NCBI RefSeq assembly: GCF_900114995.1
Contig: NZ_FOUX01000007.1
Coordinates: 1 to 64,000, forward strand
Length of the DNA stretch: 64,000 nucleotides
Direction: 5' to 3'
Origin: Chitinophaga sp. YR627
GTDB lineage: Bacteria; Bacteroidota; Bacteroidia; Chitinophagales; Chitinophagaceae
In this document: in pieces, positions 1-8,263 of the stretch
Position numbering within the stretch: the first letter of the stretch is position 1
Layout: every line of letters begins with the position of its first letter
Notes under the pieces: generated by a model
What the model saw: the letters and a program-made list of their open reading frames with translations, nothing else
Databases searched by the model: none
What the model was told of the DNA's origin: nothing
Translations under genes and position numbers: made by a program

Positions 1-158
1 GCTACTTGTGATTTTGTAATCTTATAACGAGCAGCCACCTGGCTCATGCTTTGGTCCCCAGCCATATATTCGGCTACGACTTTATTCATGAATGACTGCT
101 CATATTGAAATTGCATTCCTAGACGCCCTTTACGTCCCTCATTGTTTGAATTTTGCAT
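1..158 (-). CDS. IS3-like transposase OrfA, N-terminal part (runs off left edge)
   Basis: The minus strand from the ATG at 158 reads 52 codons without a stop to the window edge. The product starts MQNSNNEGRKGRLGMQFQYE and continues into a helix-turn-helix-like stretch (residues about 20-52, with VVAEYMAGDQSMSQVAARYK). This is the typical start of IS3/IS150-type OrfA or HTH_28 transposase subunits, where a variable basic N-terminus leads into a DNA-binding HTH that recognises the element ends. The catalytic part would lie left of the window, so the family and intactness cannot be settled. A short inverted repeat (161-182) sits directly upstream of the start, and the large hairpin at 210-281 lies just outside. 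The element end is probably between them, but I could not define a terminal inverted repeat because the other end is not visible. Confidence 0.6.
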   Translation of the reverse strand, partial: MQNSNNEGRKGRLGMQFQYEQSFMNKVVAEYMAGDQSMSQVAARYKITKSQV

Positions 159-160
159 GT

Positions 161-182
161 TTTACACTTTTTAAGGTGTAAA
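161..182. repeat. Short inverted repeat upstream of the transposase start
   Basis: TTTACAC (161-167) and GTGTAAA (176-182) form a perfect 7-bp inverted repeat with an 8-nt spacer, starting 3 bp upstream of the transposase ATG at 158. It could be a leader hairpin limiting transposase translation, a repressor site, or part of the insertion sequence end. Nothing in the sequence decides between these. Confidence 0.45.
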
Positions 183-209
183 CCTATTTCAGGATCATAC
201 AGGTATTTA

Positions 210-281
210 TTTGATAATACTTATCCTACGTTAATCCTACGTTCAGCAACGTAAGATTAACGTAGGATAAGTATTATCAAA
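210..281. repeat. Long near-perfect hairpin (34-bp arms, 4-nt loop)
   Basis: Arms 210-243 and 248-281 are complementary over 34 bp with one mismatch, separated by the tetranucleotide CAGC. Each arm carries two copies of a TCCTACGTT-like nonamer (one copy in the right arm differs by a base), so the hairpin is built from a short direct repeat folded on itself. It lacks the U-tract of an intrinsic terminator. It lies beside the transposase fragment and may be a transposon target site, a read-through barrier protecting the element, or a REP-like element. Confidence 0.85.
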
Positions 282-344
282 CCGGCATCTGTAAAACAAT
301 CGGCTCAAAATGACTGATACAATTTTAACATAAAGCTATCAGAA

Positions 345-690
345 GATACAAAAGCGAGAGTAGTTTGTAAATCGGAAAGGAGGGAATACAGTGCAGGGAA
401 ATAAAGACTTGATGTATGAATAGTCAAGTGAGGATGTGAGGGGAGAGCAAATAAGGGAATACTAATAGAAAGGAGAAAGGATAGATTGCTGCATAAGGAA
501 ATGGAGACTTAGAATATGGCTGGTAAGAAGGCGGATATGGGTAAATAGCAAATAAGGAAATACTGATAGAAAGGAGAAAAGATAGAATACCGCATCAGGA
601 AATAGCGACTTAGAATATACCCAGTCGGAGGATGGATATGGGTAAAAAGCTAATGAGAAATCGAAAAACGAGAAGTGGAAAGGAGCGATA
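345..690. repeat. Degenerate ~101-bp tandem repeat
   Basis: Two clear copies occur at 446-546 and 547-647. Both start with AGCAAATAAGG, contain GATAGAAAGGAGAAA and GACTTAGAATAT, and end with GGATATGGGTAAA. A more diverged half-copy precedes them (from about 345) and another follows (from 648). The strands are strongly asymmetric: purine-rich on plus, pyrimidine-rich on minus. The only open frame across it (462-722, minus) has low-complexity F/S/Y/P composition that follows the repeat, so I treat the region as non-coding. It may be a decaying intergenic repeat or a noncoding element linked to the adjacent insertion sequence. Confidence 0.65.
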
Positions 691-722
691 ACAAAGATAA
701 AATAAAGTGAATGAGTGGACAC

Positions 723-1140
723 AATAATCAGTGCATAATCATAGGTGGTTCCAGGTGGAGAGACCTGGCCTTAGCGCTCCGAAGCAACGCCCAGCCCATG
801 CCCCCAGGGGTTTAATCCACCCCCACTGCCTCAATCTCCACCCCACCGCCCCATAGCAAGTAGCTTCGGCGCGCGTCAGCCAGGGCTCCCACACTGGACC
901 ACCGTCGTCAGCCCCGGCTCCATACCTTTGGAAGAAGAAATTTTATCGCCCACCCAAAAATCTGATGCATTTAACACTCAAACACCCCATGCCTGATGTA
1001 AAATCGCACTACTCAATCCAGTAGCACACACCTGATGATTTTCACTATATGTCTAAACCACCTCCCCAAAACTGAAATTTCAGTAATTCTACTGACCCCA
1101 ATACGCAAAATTTGAAGTAACTTGTATAGGTTGTTTGGGC
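723..1140. other. Gene-free block with a GC-rich segment
   Basis: No credible gene was seen. From about 745 to 925 the sequence is clearly richer in G+C than its surroundings, with C-runs on the plus strand and two related 16-17-bp direct copies (873-889 and 906-921, both CGTCAGCC-based). The rest (930-1140) is AT-rich and holds the palindrome at 1071-1084. The composition change suggests an inserted or RNA-coding segment, but I recognise no RNA family. Confidence 0.4.
1071..1084. repeat. Perfect 14-bp palindrome upstream of the TonB receptor
   Basis: ACTGAAATTTCAGT is a perfect palindrome, and its right half CAGT forms a second inverted pair with ACTG at 1091-1094. It lies about 120 bp upstream of the receptor start at 1203 and about 57 bp upstream of the candidate -33 element. 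That distance would suit an operator, but the regulator is unknown. Confidence 0.4.
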
Positions 1141-1170
1141 TTGTAGGGAGGGCGTTTACGGTTTTATTTG
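1141..1170 (+). promoter_or_regulatory. Candidate promoter of the TonB receptor (near consensus)
   Basis: TTG at 1141-1143, a 19-bp spacer and TTTATTTG at 1163-1170 resemble the Bacteroidota -33/-7 pair, with one mismatch to TAnnTTTG. Transcription would begin near 1177, leaving a leader of about 25 nt before the ATG at 1203. Confidence 0.35.
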
Positions 1171-1202
1171 TAACAGCGTTTTATCCACCCAATTTATAAA
1201 AG

Positions 1203-4200
1203 ATGCATCAACCAAATCTAACTAAGCTATTAGGAAGCTTATTCATTGCCTGTTTTCTGCTACTGCGGGCGCAAGCCCAGGTGACGACCGCAACTCTCAG
1301 CGGTATCGTCAAAAACGAAGCAGGCCAGCCATTACCCGGTGCGACTATCAGGGTGACCTTCGCCGACGCAGGCATTAACAAAGGCCTCGTCACGAAATCA
1401 GACGGTAGCTTCGTAGTCCCCAATCTTCGTGTAGGTGGACCATATACCGTTACAGCCTCATATACCGGCTTCGCCACAGAAACTGCTACGGGTGTATTCC
1501 TCACACTCGGACAAAACACCGCACTCGATCTCCGTCTCTCCGAATCGACGGGTAAACTGAACGAAGTAGTGATCAGCGGACGCTCCACTATCTTCAACGA
1601 CCAGCGTACCGGTGCTTCTACGAACATCAGTGCGCAACAGATCCGGCAACTGCCAACGATTTCGCGTTCGGCAGATGACTATCTGCGTATCACACCTTCC
1701 GCATCACCGACGTATAACGGGATATCCTTTGCAGGAAGGAATGGACAGTATAATAACTTTTCGCTGGATGGAGCGGTGTTTAATAACCCGTTCGGACTGG
1801 ATGCGCCGGCTCCCGGCGGACAAACAAACGCGCAACCCATCTCGCTGGATGCGATCGATCAGATCCAGATCAATATTGCGCCGTATGATGTGACACAGTC
1901 CGGATTCACCGGCGCCGGTGTGAACACAGTAACGAAAAGCGGTAGTAATAAGTTCGCCGGAACAGTGTACGCATTTTACAGAAATGATGCGATTTCCGGT
2001 GATAAGATCGACGGACAAAAACTCAAGGTACCTACACTCGATCACTTCCAGGGAGGCTTCTCACTGGGTGGTGCGGTCAAAAAAGATAAGCTGTTCTATT
2101 TCGTGAACTTCGAGACAGAGCAACGTACGGATGGGGCCAGTGCATATGTAGCGAGGAATAACAGCAACGCCGGAGATGTAACCACCTCCCGCGTACTGGA
2201 ATCTGACCTGGTAGCAGTCAGTAATGCGCTGAGCAGTCGCTTTGGATATGTGACAGGTCCTTACCAGGATTATGAATATAAACGTAAGAACTATAAATGG
2301 CTGGCGAAACTGGATTGGGTGATCAACAGTAAACATACGCTGTCATTTACATATAACGGACTGGATGCATCGCAGGAAAAAGGTGCACACCCGAACGCGA
2401 TCAATCGCCGCGGACCGGATGCCATTACCCTGCAATTCCGTAACTCCGGTTACAAGATGATCAACAAACTGCATTCCTTCGGACTGGAATTGAAGTCTAA
2501 CTTCAACGATACCTACTCCAATAAATTCAGGGCAGTATTCACCAGCTTCAGGGATAAACGTGATCCGTTCTCCTCACCATTCCCGGTGCTGAACATCACA
2601 AAATACAATGTGCCATACATCGTAGCAGGATATGAACCGTTCTCTATCAATAACCGTCTGAACCAGGATGCATTACAGCTGACAGACAACTTCAACATCA
2701 TCCTGCCGAAACATACACTGACCATAGGCGCATCCTATGAGCAGTTCAAGTTTGGTAACTCTTTCAACCTGACAGGGTTTGGTTTTACCGTGTTCTCCGG
2801 TGTAGATATCGGGACTTTCCTGAACAATGTGCAGACGGGACAATACGATGCCAATGTCACTTATGCAAAGAACCGTGTGGCGGCTGACCAGTGGACCTGG
2901 TACTATCTGACTGTAGGACAGGCATCTGCTTATTTGCAGGATGAATTCAGTGCAGCAGGTAACTTCAAACTGACTTACGGCGTACGTTTTGATAAGGCGC
3001 TTTATTTCCCATCCAAAGCAAGTTATAACAGTCCCAACGTAAACCAGGATGGCACCTTCGCAGGTAGTTTTGTAACCGGTTCTCCAACCGTTCCGAATAC
3101 AGATAACCTGACCCTGTTTGATGAAAACGGTAATCCGGTGAAGAATGGCCCCGGACAGACGATCGACAATACCAGTACGCCAAGCGGTAAGATCCTGGTG
3201 TCTCCGCGTTTAGGTTTCAACTGGGATATCAAAGGGGATAAGACAGTACAACTGCGAGGTGGTACAGGTCTGTTTACAGGCCGCTTCCCGTTTGTATGGG
3301 TAGGTAATGCCATCGGTAACCCTTTCACCGGTTATTACAACGTAACAGCGCATAACTTCAAATGGCCGCAGATCTGGCGCTCCAATATCGGTCTGGATTA
3401 TAAACTGCCTGTAGGGACAGTACTGACCGCAGATTTCGCCTATTCAAAAGATATCAATTCTATGATAGTGCGTGACTATGGTCTGGGTACGCCAACCGGC
3501 ACCCTGAACTCAGGTACCGGCGACGACCGCGAAGTCTATCAGACAGCTGATAAGGGTAATACCGGTACATATGTATTCACCAATGTCAAAGCAGGGTACT
3601 CTTATAATGCAACTTTCCAGGCGCAACAGACCTTTGGTAAAGGATACTTCTTCATGTTCGGCTATAACTTCCTGATTGCAAAAGATGCCAGTTCTATTTC
3701 AGCGGAGATTTCCGGTGATGCCTTCGACCGTAATCCGGTATTGGGTAATGCGAACAGGGCCGTGGAATCAACTTCTCTGTATGGTAACAAACACCGTTTC
3801 ACCCTGGCAGGTATCAGGAAGTTTGAATATGGTAAAGGTAAATACGCAACAACTGTTTCCTTCTTTGCCAACTGGACCAGCGGTAACCGCTTCTCTTATG
3901 TATACGGTGGTGACCTGAACAACGATGGTTCTGCTGCGAATGACCTGATGTATGTACCTACTGCCGCAGAAATCAGAAATATGAGCTTTGCGACACTGAC
4001 AGATGCAGACGGTAATACACAGAACGCCGCCGCACAGGGTGCAGCACTGGAAGCGTTCATTGGTCAGGATAAATACCTGAGCAGTCATCGTGGTCAGTAT
4101 ACCGGTAAATATGCAGGTGAAACGCCTTGGTTCAGTCAGATCGATATGCGCGTGTTACAGGACTTCAACTTCAAAGGAAAAGAAAAGACCAGCACCATAC

Positions 4201-4427
4201 AGATCAGTCTTGACGTCGTGAACCTGGGTAATCTGATCAGTAGCAAATGGGGCCTTCGTAAATACGCAAGTAACAGTGGTTACTATCAGCCGCTGGGATT
4301 TGCAGGAAGAGAAACGAATGGTAAAGCGATCTATCAGTTCGATCCTTCGCAAAGACATACGTTCATTACCAACCCTGACCTGATTTCAAGATGGCAGTTA
4401 CAGGTAGGTGCGCGTTATATCTTCTAA
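1203..4427 (+). CDS. TonB-dependent receptor with carboxypeptidase-regulatory-like domain (Oar-like)
   Basis: This 1074-residue outer-membrane receptor has a Sec signal peptide (about residues 1-26, ending ALAQ-like RAQAQ). A CarboxypepD_reg-like beta-sandwich follows (about 28-115, with TATLSGIVKNEAGQPLPGAT), then a plug domain (about 120-255, with SLDAIDQIQINIAPYDVTQS and a GAGVNTVTKSG motif). A long beta-barrel ends in the aromatic terminus ARYIF. The layout and the GRNGQYNNFSLDGA-type plug sequence match Oar-like TonB-dependent receptors, which take up or export large substrates using proton motive force through TonB-ExbBD. The substrate cannot be inferred. No SusD partner follows. The gene stands alone, closed by a bidirectional terminator-like hairpin at 4459-4510. 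Confidence 0.9.
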   Translation: MHQPNLTKLLGSLFIACFLLLRAQAQVTTATLSGIVKNEAGQPLPGATIRVTFADAGINKGLVTKSDGSFVVPNLRVGGPYTVTASYTGFATETATGVFLTLGQNTALDLRLSESTGKLNEVVISGRSTIFNDQRTGASTNISAQQIRQLPTISRSADDYLRITPSASPTYNGISFAGRNGQYNNFSLDGAVFNNPFGLDAPAPGGQTNAQPISLDAIDQIQINIAPYDVTQSGFTGAGVNTVTKSGSNKFAGTVYAFYRNDAISGDKIDGQKLKVPTLDHFQGGFSLGGAVKKDKLFYFVNFETEQRTDGASAYVARNNSNAGDVTTSRVLESDLVAVSNALSSRFGYVTGPYQDYEYKRKNYKWLAKLDWVINSKHTLSFTYNGLDASQEKGAHPNAINRRGPDAITLQFRNSGYKMINKLHSFGLELKSNFNDTYSNKFRAVFTSFRDKRDPFSSPFPVLNITKYNVPYIVAGYEPFSINNRLNQDALQLTDNFNIILPKHTLTIGASYEQFKFGNSFNLTGFGFTVFSGVDIGTFLNNVQTGQYDANVTYAKNRVAADQWTWYYLTVGQASAYLQDEFSAAGNFKLTYGVRFDKALYFPSKASYNSPNVNQDGTFAGSFVTGSPTVPNTDNLTLFDENGNPVKNGPGQTIDNTSTPSGKILVSPRLGFNWDIKGDKTVQLRGGTGLFTGRFPFVWVGNAIGNPFTGYYNVTAHNFKWPQIWRSNIGLDYKLPVGTVLTADFAYSKDINSMIVRDYGLGTPTGTLNSGTGDDREVYQTADKGNTGTYVFTNVKAGYSYNATFQAQQTFGKGYFFMFGYNFLIAKDASSISAEISGDAFDRNPVLGNANRAVESTSLYGNKHRFTLAGIRKFEYGKGKYATTVSFFANWTSGNRFSYVYGGDLNNDGSAANDLMYVPTAAEIRNMSFATLTDADGNTQNAAAQGAALEAFIGQDKYLSSHRGQYTGKYAGETPWFSQIDMRVLQDFNFKGKEKTSTIQISLDVVNLGNLISSKWGLRKYASNSGYYQPLGFAGRETNGKAIYQFDPSQRHTFITNPDLISRWQLQVGARYIF

Positions 4428-4458
4428 CTATAGTTACCTGAATTGATAAGGAATTAAG

Positions 4459-4510
4459 AATTAAGGATTAAGAATTGAAGACAATTGCCTCCAATTCTTA
4501 ATCCTTAATT
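4459..4510. terminator. Bidirectional hairpin between convergent genes
   Basis: A perfect 19-bp stem (4459-4477 with 4492-4510) and a 14-nt loop separate the convergent stop codons at 4427 and 4528. The arms are built from repeated TTAAGAATT/AATTCTTAA words. T-rich and A-rich tracts flank it, consistent with termination from both sides, although it is AT-rich rather than a classical GC stem. Confidence 0.7.
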
Positions 4511-4527
4511 TTTAATTCTTAATTGTT

Positions 4528-6705
4528 TTAGTTGGCTCTTCTTCTTTCTTCCTCACTTGCCGTCTGCCTTTTACGCGAAGAGAAGGTGTTTTTCCCAAAC
4601 TTATAAGAGAAGGATACCGATATATTCCTGGTATCATTCTTCTGTATCATACCATTGCGTTGTTGCAGATAGGCAATATCCAGCTTGTAAGGATTCTTAT
4701 AAAAGATATCTGCAAAAGCAAGTTTGACGGTACCCTGTTGCTTTAATATAGATTTACTGAATCCCAGGCTGATATCAGAGGTCCTGTCCACATGATATAC
4801 ACCCTGATAAACAGGGGATTCATATCTGCCGGAGAGTTCTGCTTTTATGCCTTGTTTTTTGCTGAGAACAAAGGACTGGGTGGTATTCAGAGAAACAATA
4901 TAATTATCAGAAGCAAAATAACCATCTGTATACAGGGAGTGCTGTCTGCGGTAAGCGCCTTCAACCGTCACATTCATATCCCACCAGTCTGTAGGCCGGA
5001 GGTTTGTCATGAAACCCAGGGTAAAGTCTTCGATATTATCCAGGTTCTGCTGCGTATCGTAAAATGTTTTGCTCGCATTATCCTGTACCGTTACATTACT
5101 GACCAGATCTTTCAGTTTTGAATAGGACGCAGTCAGTGTGTAGTTTTGTTTAAAGGTATAGCTGAGTTCACCGCTTGTAAAGATAGCAGGCCGCAGAGCG
5201 GGATTACCCTGTTGGAAGCTATAGGGACTACTGTACGAACGGGCCGGGTTCAGCTGCATATAGGCTGGACGTTCCATACGACTGTTATAGTTGAAACTGA
5301 ACACATGATCGTCTGATGCTTTGTAGGTAATGAACAAGGTCGGAAATAAGCGTAGGTAATTTCTTTTGTTGATGACTTGTTGTGTAATGGAATTACCGGT
5401 AGTACGGGTCTGTTCACCTCTTAATCCTGCCTGCAGGTCCCATTTACCAAGGCTACCGCTGATACTGGTGTAAGCCGCAGCTGTATTCTCCGTGTATTTG
5501 AAGTTATTACTTTTACTGTCGTCCGGGGATAAGCCACCTTCAAGCACATTGTTGTACAGGAAGAGGTTGTCTGAGTTAATACTGGTGTATTTGATCCCTG
5601 ACTCCATATCCCATTTTCCGGCAATTTTATAGGTCAGATCAGCTTTTCCTGACCAGATATTAATACGTTGTGTGGATGGCGTGAATATGTTGAAGTTATC
5701 ATTGACGTTCTTGTCCTGTATATATGTCAGTGCGTTGACATACTGCCGGTTATTGTTGGTGTAAGGCACATAGTCTACATCGATGTTAAGGCTTTTGCCC
5801 GCACTGTCCAGTTTTATTTTGTAGTTCAGATTGAAGCTGTAGTTATTGCTGGCGGAATTTGAACGGCCATTGGTGTTAAGGGTAGAATCAGCTGCCGATA
5901 CATGATCATTGAATACATTGCTGATGGTCCTGGAGTCGGTGTTACGATCGGAATTAAATCCGGTCACCCGGAAACCAAACACCTGTTTTGGATTGATATC
6001 ATAGTCGAGTCCTAACTGGTAACTGTGGCTTTTATTCACCGGATCGATCGCACGTCGCCCCCGCCAGTCAGAATAGGAATCAGGTGTTTCGTATATGGTA
6101 TAGGTATTCATCAGGCGTCTGATGCTTTTATTGGTAAAGCCATAGTTACCATAGATGTTTAGTTTGTTTTGTTTGTAATTGAAGGTGCCACCGGCGGTCT
6201 GACTACCGAATGTAGCCTGTGTGTAGGCGCCATTGATAGTCCCGTTGAAACCCTGCGCTTTCGACTTTTTGGTGATGATATTCACAATACCACCACCCTG
6301 TATATCGTATTTGGCGGAAGGAGTGCGCATGATCTCAATTTTGGAGACGTTATCAGCAGGTAATCCGCTAAGGTAGGCGGTCAGATCTTCTCCGGTCATC
6401 TGTACCTGTTTCCCGTCAATATATACGGTCATACTCTTTGTGCCCTGTGTTACCTGGCCACTCTCATTGGTCTGTATACCAGGTGCTTTACGTAACGCGT
6501 CCCAGACAGTGCTGCCGCTGGCGAGAATACTGTTTTGTACGTTGAAGATCACTTTATCGTTCCTGCGTTCCACCTGTGGCGGACGGCTGGTCACTACAAT
6601 ATCTTTCAGCTGCTGTACTTTCATGGTATCCGGGCGGGTTTGCTGTGCCACTGCTGAAATGGTAAAGCCGGTTAGTATAAGTATGTATAGAATCGTTTTC
6701 ATCAT
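4528..6705 (-). CDS. Outer-membrane beta-barrel (OMP_b-brl_3 / TonB-receptor-like) protein
   Basis: This 725-residue protein has a signal peptide (MMKTILYILILTGFTISAVA, cut about residue 20). A plug-like domain spans about 30-150 (QLKDIVVTSRPPQVERRNDK, with VYIDGKQVQMTG and GGGIVNIITKK). A long barrel of the PF14905 type follows, ending in a charged tail (SFSYKFGKNTFSSRKRQ). Unlike most relatives it lacks an N-terminal CarboxypepD_reg domain. It is divergent from a two-component system. Its -7 box TACGTTTG (plus coordinates 6722-6729) has no good -33 element, but four 10-bp-phased GTAAA/GTTAA boxes lie where an activator would sit, so it is the likely target of the response regulator at 8260. 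Its substrate or signalling role is unknown. The start could be Met1 or Met2. Confidence 0.85.
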   Translation of the reverse strand: MMKTILYILILTGFTISAVAQQTRPDTMKVQQLKDIVVTSRPPQVERRNDKVIFNVQNSILASGSTVWDALRKAPGIQTNESGQVTQGTKSMTVYIDGKQVQMTGEDLTAYLSGLPADNVSKIEIMRTPSAKYDIQGGGIVNIITKKSKAQGFNGTINGAYTQATFGSQTAGGTFNYKQNKLNIYGNYGFTNKSIRRLMNTYTIYETPDSYSDWRGRRAIDPVNKSHSYQLGLDYDINPKQVFGFRVTGFNSDRNTDSRTISNVFNDHVSAADSTLNTNGRSNSASNNYSFNLNYKIKLDSAGKSLNIDVDYVPYTNNNRQYVNALTYIQDKNVNDNFNIFTPSTQRINIWSGKADLTYKIAGKWDMESGIKYTSINSDNLFLYNNVLEGGLSPDDSKSNNFKYTENTAAAYTSISGSLGKWDLQAGLRGEQTRTTGNSITQQVINKRNYLRLFPTLFITYKASDDHVFSFNYNSRMERPAYMQLNPARSYSSPYSFQQGNPALRPAIFTSGELSYTFKQNYTLTASYSKLKDLVSNVTVQDNASKTFYDTQQNLDNIEDFTLGFMTNLRPTDWWDMNVTVEGAYRRQHSLYTDGYFASDNYIVSLNTTQSFVLSKKQGIKAELSGRYESPVYQGVYHVDRTSDISLGFSKSILKQQGTVKLAFADIFYKNPYKLDIAYLQQRNGMIQKNDTRNISVSFSYKFGKNTFSSRKRQTASEEERRRAN

Positions 6706-6721
6706 TGGTGATTTTGTGATG

Positions 6722-6729
6722 CAAACGTA
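6722..6729 (-). promoter_or_regulatory. -7 element (TAnnTTTG) of the barrel-protein gene
   Basis: The minus strand reads TACGTTTG, an exact TAnnTTTG match, 16 bp upstream of the ATG at 6705. No TTTG/TTG lies at the expected -33 distance, suggesting the promoter needs an activator. The direct repeats at 6742-6776 occupy that position. Confidence 0.65.
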
Positions 6730-6741
6730 TTCCGAAGGGCT

Positions 6742-6776
6742 GTAAACGAAAGTTAAGCTCGGTTAAATAAAGTTAA
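6742..6776. promoter_or_regulatory. Candidate OmpR-family response-regulator binding site
   Basis: GTAAA at 6742 and GTTAA at 6752, 6762 and 6772 form four direct repeats with an exact 10-bp period. Direct pentamer-type repeats about one helical turn apart are the usual arrangement for dimers of OmpR/PhoB/CpxR-type winged-helix regulators. They lie between the barrel gene (minus) and the kinase-regulator pair (plus), about 13 bp beyond the minus -7 box and about 50 bp before the kinase start. Assignment to the regulator at 8260 is inference. Confidence 0.55.
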
Positions 6777-6826
6777 ATCCGCTCCTGATCTGCATAAGCA
6801 CATAATAAAAAGGCTATTTTCGGGAT

Positions 6827-8263
6827 ATGAAATGGCTTTCTGCAAAATACGCTTATCCACTTGTGGTCATCTCGGTACTTGTCAGCATAGTGCTGCAAAT
6901 TGCCTGGCTAAGACAGTTGTTTACCGAACAGCGGGCGCATATCCGTGAGCAGATAGAGCAGATCGTTAGTACTTCGGCGAAGGAGGTTTCCTACGAAAGT
7001 GCGAAGTATCTCGGTTTAAAGGACACGATTTACCGCCGCTTTTTATTGTCACCTGAGTGGATACAATTGCGGCAGGGTTTCGACGGACTCGGTGCTCCCA
7101 GCATGTATAAAGCCTTCGATATGTCAGATGATAGCAAGGATTCCTCCTATATCGTCTTTAAATTTGTTTTCTTTCGCCCGGGCAGTGAAGCCAGCAAAAG
7201 GCGTAAGTCCGGAAGGTATTATTCTTCGCCGGAGATACCCGGTCTTGATTCAATGATATTACGTATGATGGATAGCACCGTCAGGGTGCGATTGCAACAG
7301 ATTGGTCTGAATAGTAAGTTTCATATGATATTTGTCGACTTAGGGGATAGAAGTGAAGTAGTACGGGACCCCGACAGTCCCGGTTACATCAGTGAAAAGT
7401 ATTCCTATAATCTTGAATACAGGCGACGTTGTCAGATACAGGTAGACTCCATTACCGGATATGTATGGTATGAAATGCGTTATTATTTGCTTTCCTCCCT
7501 GCTGATGATCGTACTGACCTGTGCGGCCTTTTACTTTATCATAAGACTGATGCGCAATCAGCGCCTGTATGCAAAGGCCAGGGTCGCATTTACCAGTAAT
7601 ATGACGCACGAACTGAAAACGCCTATTGCGACGGTCGCCCTGGCATTGGAGTCTATCACCCGTTATGACCTGGTGCAACAACCGCAGAAGCTGGAAGAAT
7701 ACCTGTCTATCGGCCGGCAGGAACTGCAACGCCTGAACCTGATGATCGAGAAGGTATTGAACCTTAGCAGGGAACAGAATGTTGATTATCCGTTGAATAT
7801 GGTGCTGTATGACGTGCAGACCGGCTTACAGGATGTTGTTCGTTCGATGGAATTACAACTGGCGAATGCAGGTGCGGTATGTAAACTGGACTTGTCTCCG
7901 GAGCCCTGTTTTGTATATGGCGATCCGGTACACCTGACGAATGTCTGCTATAACCTGATCGAAAATGCGATCAAGTACGCAGTAGCGCCGCTTCAGCTGG
8001 AGATCAGCTGTGCGGTGGTACACGACAGGGTAGTGGTGCATTTTAAGGATAACGGACCAGGCATTGACAAGATCTATCACGATAAAATATTCGACCGCTT
8101 CTTCCGTGTGCCTGTGAAAGGAGATATACACGATGTGAAAGGGTCCGGCCTGGGATTGAACTACGTCAAAAGTATCATCACCCGGCTGAATGGCACCATC
8201 ACCGTGAAAAGTGAACCAGGAAAAGGAAGCGATTTTATGATCAGTTTACCAGCAGCAACATGA
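6827..8263 (+). CDS. Membrane sensor histidine kinase
   Basis: This 478-residue kinase has an N-terminal transmembrane helix (about residues 9-29), a periplasmic sensor region of about 190 residues with no family I recognise, and a second helix (about 219-242). A HisKA domain follows with phospho-acceptor His261 in FTSNMTHELKTPIA, then a HATPase_c domain with N box (NLIENAIKYA), G1 (DNGPGID) and G2 (KGSGLGL). No HAMP domain is evident; the H box starts about 10 residues after the helix. The stop codon overlaps the ATG of the response regulator in ATGA (8260-8263), so the two are translationally coupled partners. The stimulus is unknown. The divergent outer-membrane barrel gene is the obvious candidate target of the pathway. 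Confidence 0.92.
   Translation: MKWLSAKYAYPLVVISVLVSIVLQIAWLRQLFTEQRAHIREQIEQIVSTSAKEVSYESAKYLGLKDTIYRRFLLSPEWIQLRQGFDGLGAPSMYKAFDMSDDSKDSSYIVFKFVFFRPGSEASKRRKSGRYYSSPEIPGLDSMILRMMDSTVRVRLQQIGLNSKFHMIFVDLGDRSEVVRDPDSPGYISEKYSYNLEYRRRCQIQVDSITGYVWYEMRYYLLSSLLMIVLTCAAFYFIIRLMRNQRLYAKARVAFTSNMTHELKTPIATVALALESITRYDLVQQPQKLEEYLSIGRQELQRLNLMIEKVLNLSREQNVDYPLNMVLYDVQTGLQDVVRSMELQLANAGAVCKLDLSPEPCFVYGDPVHLTNVCYNLIENAIKYAVAPLQLEISCAVVHDRVVVHFKDNGPGIDKIYHDKIFDRFFRVPVKGDIHDVKGSGLGLNYVKSIITRLNGTITVKSEPGKGSDFMISLPAAT

Noticed and set aside
462..722. Open frame of 86 codons on the minus strand
   Set aside because: It lies across the 101-bp tandem repeat. Its F/S/Y/P-rich product simply mirrors the repeated purine-rich plus strand, with no signal, domain or promoter.
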